64,000 nucleotides of DNA from Simplicispira sp. 125 (GTDB taxonomy: Bacteria; Pseudomonadota; Gammaproteobacteria; Burkholderiales; Burkholderiaceae_C). Each line of letters begins with the position of its first letter. The first letter of the stretch is position 1. The stretch covers positions 2,480,001 through 2,544,000 of the forward strand of contig NZ_QEKM01000001.1 in assembly GCF_003096555.1 (NCBI RefSeq), read 5' to 3'. The notes under the pieces are model-generated. The model did not search any database, had not been told where the DNA came from, and was given only the letters and a program-made list of their open reading frames with translations. Shown here piece after piece: positions 61,675 through 64,000 of this stretch. The position numbers were made by a program, and so were the translations under genes.

Positions 61675-62718
61675 TCAGCATGCGTCCCGCGTTCCTGCCG
61701 CAATGCGTTCGGGCGACACCACAACGTTCTGATCGATGGCGCCGCACAGGCTGTGGCCATCGCGCCCCTTCATCTCGATGCGGATGGTGTCGCCCTCCTG
61801 CATGAAAGGGGTAGCGGCCTTGCCGTCCTGCAAGGTTTCCATCGTGCGTTTATCGGCAATACTGCTGTAGCCCCGGGGCCAATCGTTGCGGCCTTTGGCG
61901 GCCTGCACGGCGGGGTTGCTGACCGGGCCGCTGCAGACAATGCTGCCCGCGCGCAGCAGACGCGTGGTGCAGGCCTGGGCAATGAGCTGGCCGAAGTGAA
62001 AACCCATCTCCGGCCCGGCATCGCACAAACCCACCTTGCGGCCGTTCCAGGTGGTCTGCAGCGTGAGATGCACCCTGCCCTGGTCCCAGGCAGCGCCCAG
62101 CTCGTCGAGCGTAACGGCCACAGGGCTGAAAGAAATGGCGGGGCGGCTGAGCAGCGGCGCCTGGCCACGCTCGCTCTCGATGGTTTCCAGCGCACGCAGC
62201 GACACGGTGTTGGCCAACATCAGCAGGCGGATGCCATCGAGCGCCTGCGCGGGCGTGCAGCCGCGCTCGACATCGCCCGTGACCACGGCCAGGCCCGCAC
62301 CAAAGTCGATGCCCATGGCGGCGCTGGGAACGACGATGTCGTGACACGGGCCCAGGCTGGCATCGCTGACGGCCTGTTGCAGCTGCGGCTCACGGCGCAG
62401 GCTGGCGGGCATCTCCACGTTGCGGACCTTGCATTCCAGTTCAGTGGCGTGCAGGTAGGCGTTGCCCTGCAGGCACTGGTAGGCGCGCGGCAGGGGCGCC
62501 ATGCAGTGGCGGGGGTCAAAAGGAAAGGCGTGGCGTGCGCGGCCCGCGTTCAGGCTGTCGTACAGGTCCTGCAACTGCGGTGCGTAAAAACCCCAGTCGT
62601 CCAGCACCTGCTGCAGGCGGCTGGCGATGCCGGTGGCGTAGTGGGCCATGCCCAGGTCGCGCGAGACGAGTACCAACTGGCCATCGCGAGAACCGTCCTG
62701 CAAGGTGGCAAGTTTCAT
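61675..62718 (-). CDS. fumarylacetoacetate hydrolase-family protein
   Basis: A 347-residue FAH-fold enzyme, metal-dependent C-C hydrolase or related. Family patterns: CHDIVVPSAAMGIDFGAGLAVVTGDV (in two adjacent segments), LLMLANTVSLRALETIESERG, FGQLIAQACTTRLLRAGSIVCSGPVSN and EGDTIRIEMKGRDGHSLCGAIDQ. N-terminal domain MKLATLQDGSRDGQLVLVSRD is also typical. The exact substrate (acylpyruvate, fumarylacetoacetate-like or other) is unknown. Divergent from the DUF3108 gene. Confidence 0.9.
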   Translation of the reverse strand: MKLATLQDGSRDGQLVLVSRDLGMAHYATGIASRLQQVLDDWGFYAPQLQDLYDSLNAGRARHAFPFDPRHCMAPLPRAYQCLQGNAYLHATELECKVRNVEMPASLRREPQLQQAVSDASLGPCHDIVVPSAAMGIDFGAGLAVVTGDVERGCTPAQALDGIRLLMLANTVSLRALETIESERGQAPLLSRPAISFSPVAVTLDELGAAWDQGRVHLTLQTTWNGRKVGLCDAGPEMGFHFGQLIAQACTTRLLRAGSIVCSGPVSNPAVQAAKGRNDWPRGYSSIADKRTMETLQDGKAATPFMQEGDTIRIEMKGRDGHSLCGAIDQNVVVSPERIAAGTRDAC

Positions 62719-62893
62719 GGCGGAGTGTTCGTGGAAGAAGGCGGCGGCGCCAGGGCACCGGGTTGCAGACGGCGCATTCTAGGACAGAGCGGGCGCCGCA
62801 TGTCCCGCTGCAGCGAGGGCGCATACGCGCCGTGTCCGGGCGATGCCCGGGGGCGTGGGTTAACCTTTGGCCTGTTCTTTCGATGCATTGCCC

Positions 62894-64000
62894 ATGATTC
62901 CGCGCCGCTCCCTGCTGACCATTTTCGCCCTGGTGCTGGCGCTGCACGCCCTGGTACTGGGCGTTGCACTGCCCGACTGGGGCGCCAGCCAGGCGGCCCC
63001 CATTCCGCGTTTTATGACGCGCACCATTGCTGCGCCCGCTCCCGTTGCGGCACCGGCCGCAGTTGAGACCACCGCACAGACGACCAAGACCGCCGTGCGC
63101 GCCGTGCGTAAAAAACCACGCCCCGCGACCCCGCGACCCGCCTCTGCCGATGCGAAAGAGACAAGCCTGCCGCCGCCCCCCTCCACGGCACTGGAAAGCC
63201 CCGAGGTCGTTGCAGCGGCAGACCTTGAAACGCCCGGCATGCCCCACGAGGAAGCCGTGGCAACCCCGGCTGCTGCCGCAGCCAGCGCACCCGCCGACGA
63301 AGCGCCCGCTGCCAAGGCTGCACCCGGTAGTGCCATCGCCATTGCGCCCCCCGGTGCGGACGACGCCCCGGGAAGCACCCAGCCTGCCCCGGTGCTATTG
63401 CCCGCACCGGCGCGCCTGGGGTTCGATGTCACGGGCCAGGCCAAGGGTTTCCAGTACAGCGCCAGGGCCGAACTGGTGTGGCAGCACGACGGCCAGCAAT
63501 ACCAGGCGCGCCAGGAGATCAGCGTGCTGTTTCTGGGTTCGCGGTCGCAGACCAGCGTGGGCGAGCTCACACCCTTGGGCTTGCAGCCCCGGCGCTTTGG
63601 CGACCGCTCGCGCAGCGAAAAGGCCGCGCACTTCGACTTTGCCCAGGGTCAGGTGAGCTTCAGCGCCAACACGCCTTCAGCGCCCATTGCGCCGGGCGCC
63701 CAGGACCGGCTCAGCGTTTTCGTGCAACTGGGCGCCATGCTCGCCGCCGCCCCTGAGCATTACCCAGCGGGCACGCAGATCAGCATCCCCACGGTCAGCG
63801 CGCGCGCCGCCGACACCTGGGTGTTTACCGTGGGCGAAACGGAGCAGCTTGACCTGCCCATGGGCCACATCCGCGCGGTGCCGCTGCAGCGCCTGCCGCG
63901 GCGCGACTACGACCAGAAAGCCCAGCTCTGGCTGGCGCCGGAACTGGGCTACCTGCCGGTGCGCATCCGCATCACGCAGTCCAACGGCGACTATGCCGAG
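62894..64000 (+). CDS. DUF3108 exported/membrane protein, partial (C-terminus beyond window)
   Basis: Open frame from the ATG at 62894 to the window end, 369 codons without a stop. One N-terminal hydrophobic helix (about residues 6-24) anchors or exports it, followed by a 150-residue Ala/Pro-rich linker and then a folded part with FDVTGQAKGFQYSARAELVW, YQARQEISVLFLGSRSQTS and QDRLSVFVQLGAML, the DUF3108 pattern, continuing with PAELGYLPVRIRITQSNG-like end. Function of the family is unknown. Confidence 0.85.
   Translation, partial: MIPRRSLLTIFALVLALHALVLGVALPDWGASQAAPIPRFMTRTIAAPAPVAAPAAVETTAQTTKTAVRAVRKKPRPATPRPASADAKETSLPPPPSTALESPEVVAAADLETPGMPHEEAVATPAAAAASAPADEAPAAKAAPGSAIAIAPPGADDAPGSTQPAPVLLPAPARLGFDVTGQAKGFQYSARAELVWQHDGQQYQARQEISVLFLGSRSQTSVGELTPLGLQPRRFGDRSRSEKAAHFDFAQGQVSFSANTPSAPIAPGAQDRLSVFVQLGAMLAAAPEHYPAGTQISIPTVSARAADTWVFTVGETEQLDLPMGHIRAVPLQRLPRRDYDQKAQLWLAPELGYLPVRIRITQSNGDYAE

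Noticed and set aside
1..64000. CRISPR arrays, insertion sequences, prophage genes, tRNA or rRNA genes
   Set aside because: Looked for regularly spaced repeats, transposase and integrase motifs, and conserved rRNA/tRNA sequence; none found.

Overview
The window looks like chromosomal DNA of a betaproteobacterium of the family Comamonadaceae (Acidovorax and relatives). The GC content is high. The trp genes sit beside rpe, gph and apaG, as in Burkholderiales. Nine copies of a roughly 60-base dispersed repeat of a kind I associate with Comamonadaceae chromosomes are scattered through genes and gaps. I see no rRNA, tRNA, CRISPR array, transposase or phage gene. Almost all of the window is housekeeping, transport and signalling DNA.

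Layout. 1-6,400 (minus): one operon of eight genes encoding an acetoin-dehydrogenase-like E1 alpha/beta pair, a free lipoyl domain, a separate E2 catalytic protein, a lipoate-ligase-like protein, a gluconate-dehydrogenase-type subunit 3, a GMC oxidoreductase and an alpha/beta hydrolase cut by the window edge. A very good sigma-54 promoter and an inverted-repeat cluster lie upstream. 6,900-9,260: a frameshifted TonB-like gene, an XRE regulator, a DUF2975 membrane protein, a perfect 14-bp-arm palindrome, and a lipoprotein. 9,280-15,400 (minus): tryptophan operon trpE-chorismate mutase-trpG-lysE-trpD-orf57-trpC-ung, mostly with 4-base start/stop overlaps, preceded by a candidate leader peptide with Trp-Pro-Trp. 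15,500-20,100: chalcone-isomerase-like protein, a chemoreceptor, gph, rpe, apaG.

20,100-25,200: two related cation/proton antiporters, a YbdK-type ligase and thiL. 25,260-28,150 (minus): two orphan periplasmic binding proteins flanking a diguanylate cyclase. 28,300-33,200: LysR regulator, Bax-inhibitor-like protein, DUF4139 protein, pgpA, pncC. 33,400-42,900: second diguanylate cyclase, YecA-like SEC-C protein, kinase-like protein, nitrilase plus nitroreductase, acyltransferase-3/SGNH protein, SbmA/YddA-type ABC exporter. 42,900-47,900 (minus): PIN protein, RlmL-like methyltransferase, large PAS-GGDEF-EAL protein. 48,200-53,400: a three-gene 2-oxoacid oxidoreductase cluster of the NADP-linked Azoarcus type plus a CBS protein. 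53,460-58,950: a receiver protein, YdcH, and a TonB-receptor operon (DUF2946, receptor, repeat-propeller secreted protein, thioredoxin-fold protein) under a Fur-box-like site. 59,000-64,000: molybdopterin oxidoreductase, a probable hexameric tyrosine-coordinated haem protein, a fumarylacetoacetase-family enzyme and a truncated DUF3108 protein.

The most unusual signals are: (i) the repeat family, which lies in frame inside gph, thiL, pncC, rlmL and a thioredoxin-like gene, and at start or stop codons of ung, trpC, the DUF2946 gene and the molybdopterin enzyme gene; (ii) the split-E2 dehydrogenase operon with its own lipoate ligase and a GMC oxidoreductase; (iii) the binding protein-cyclase-binding protein operon. 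Functions are read from remembered family motifs. No database search was possible.
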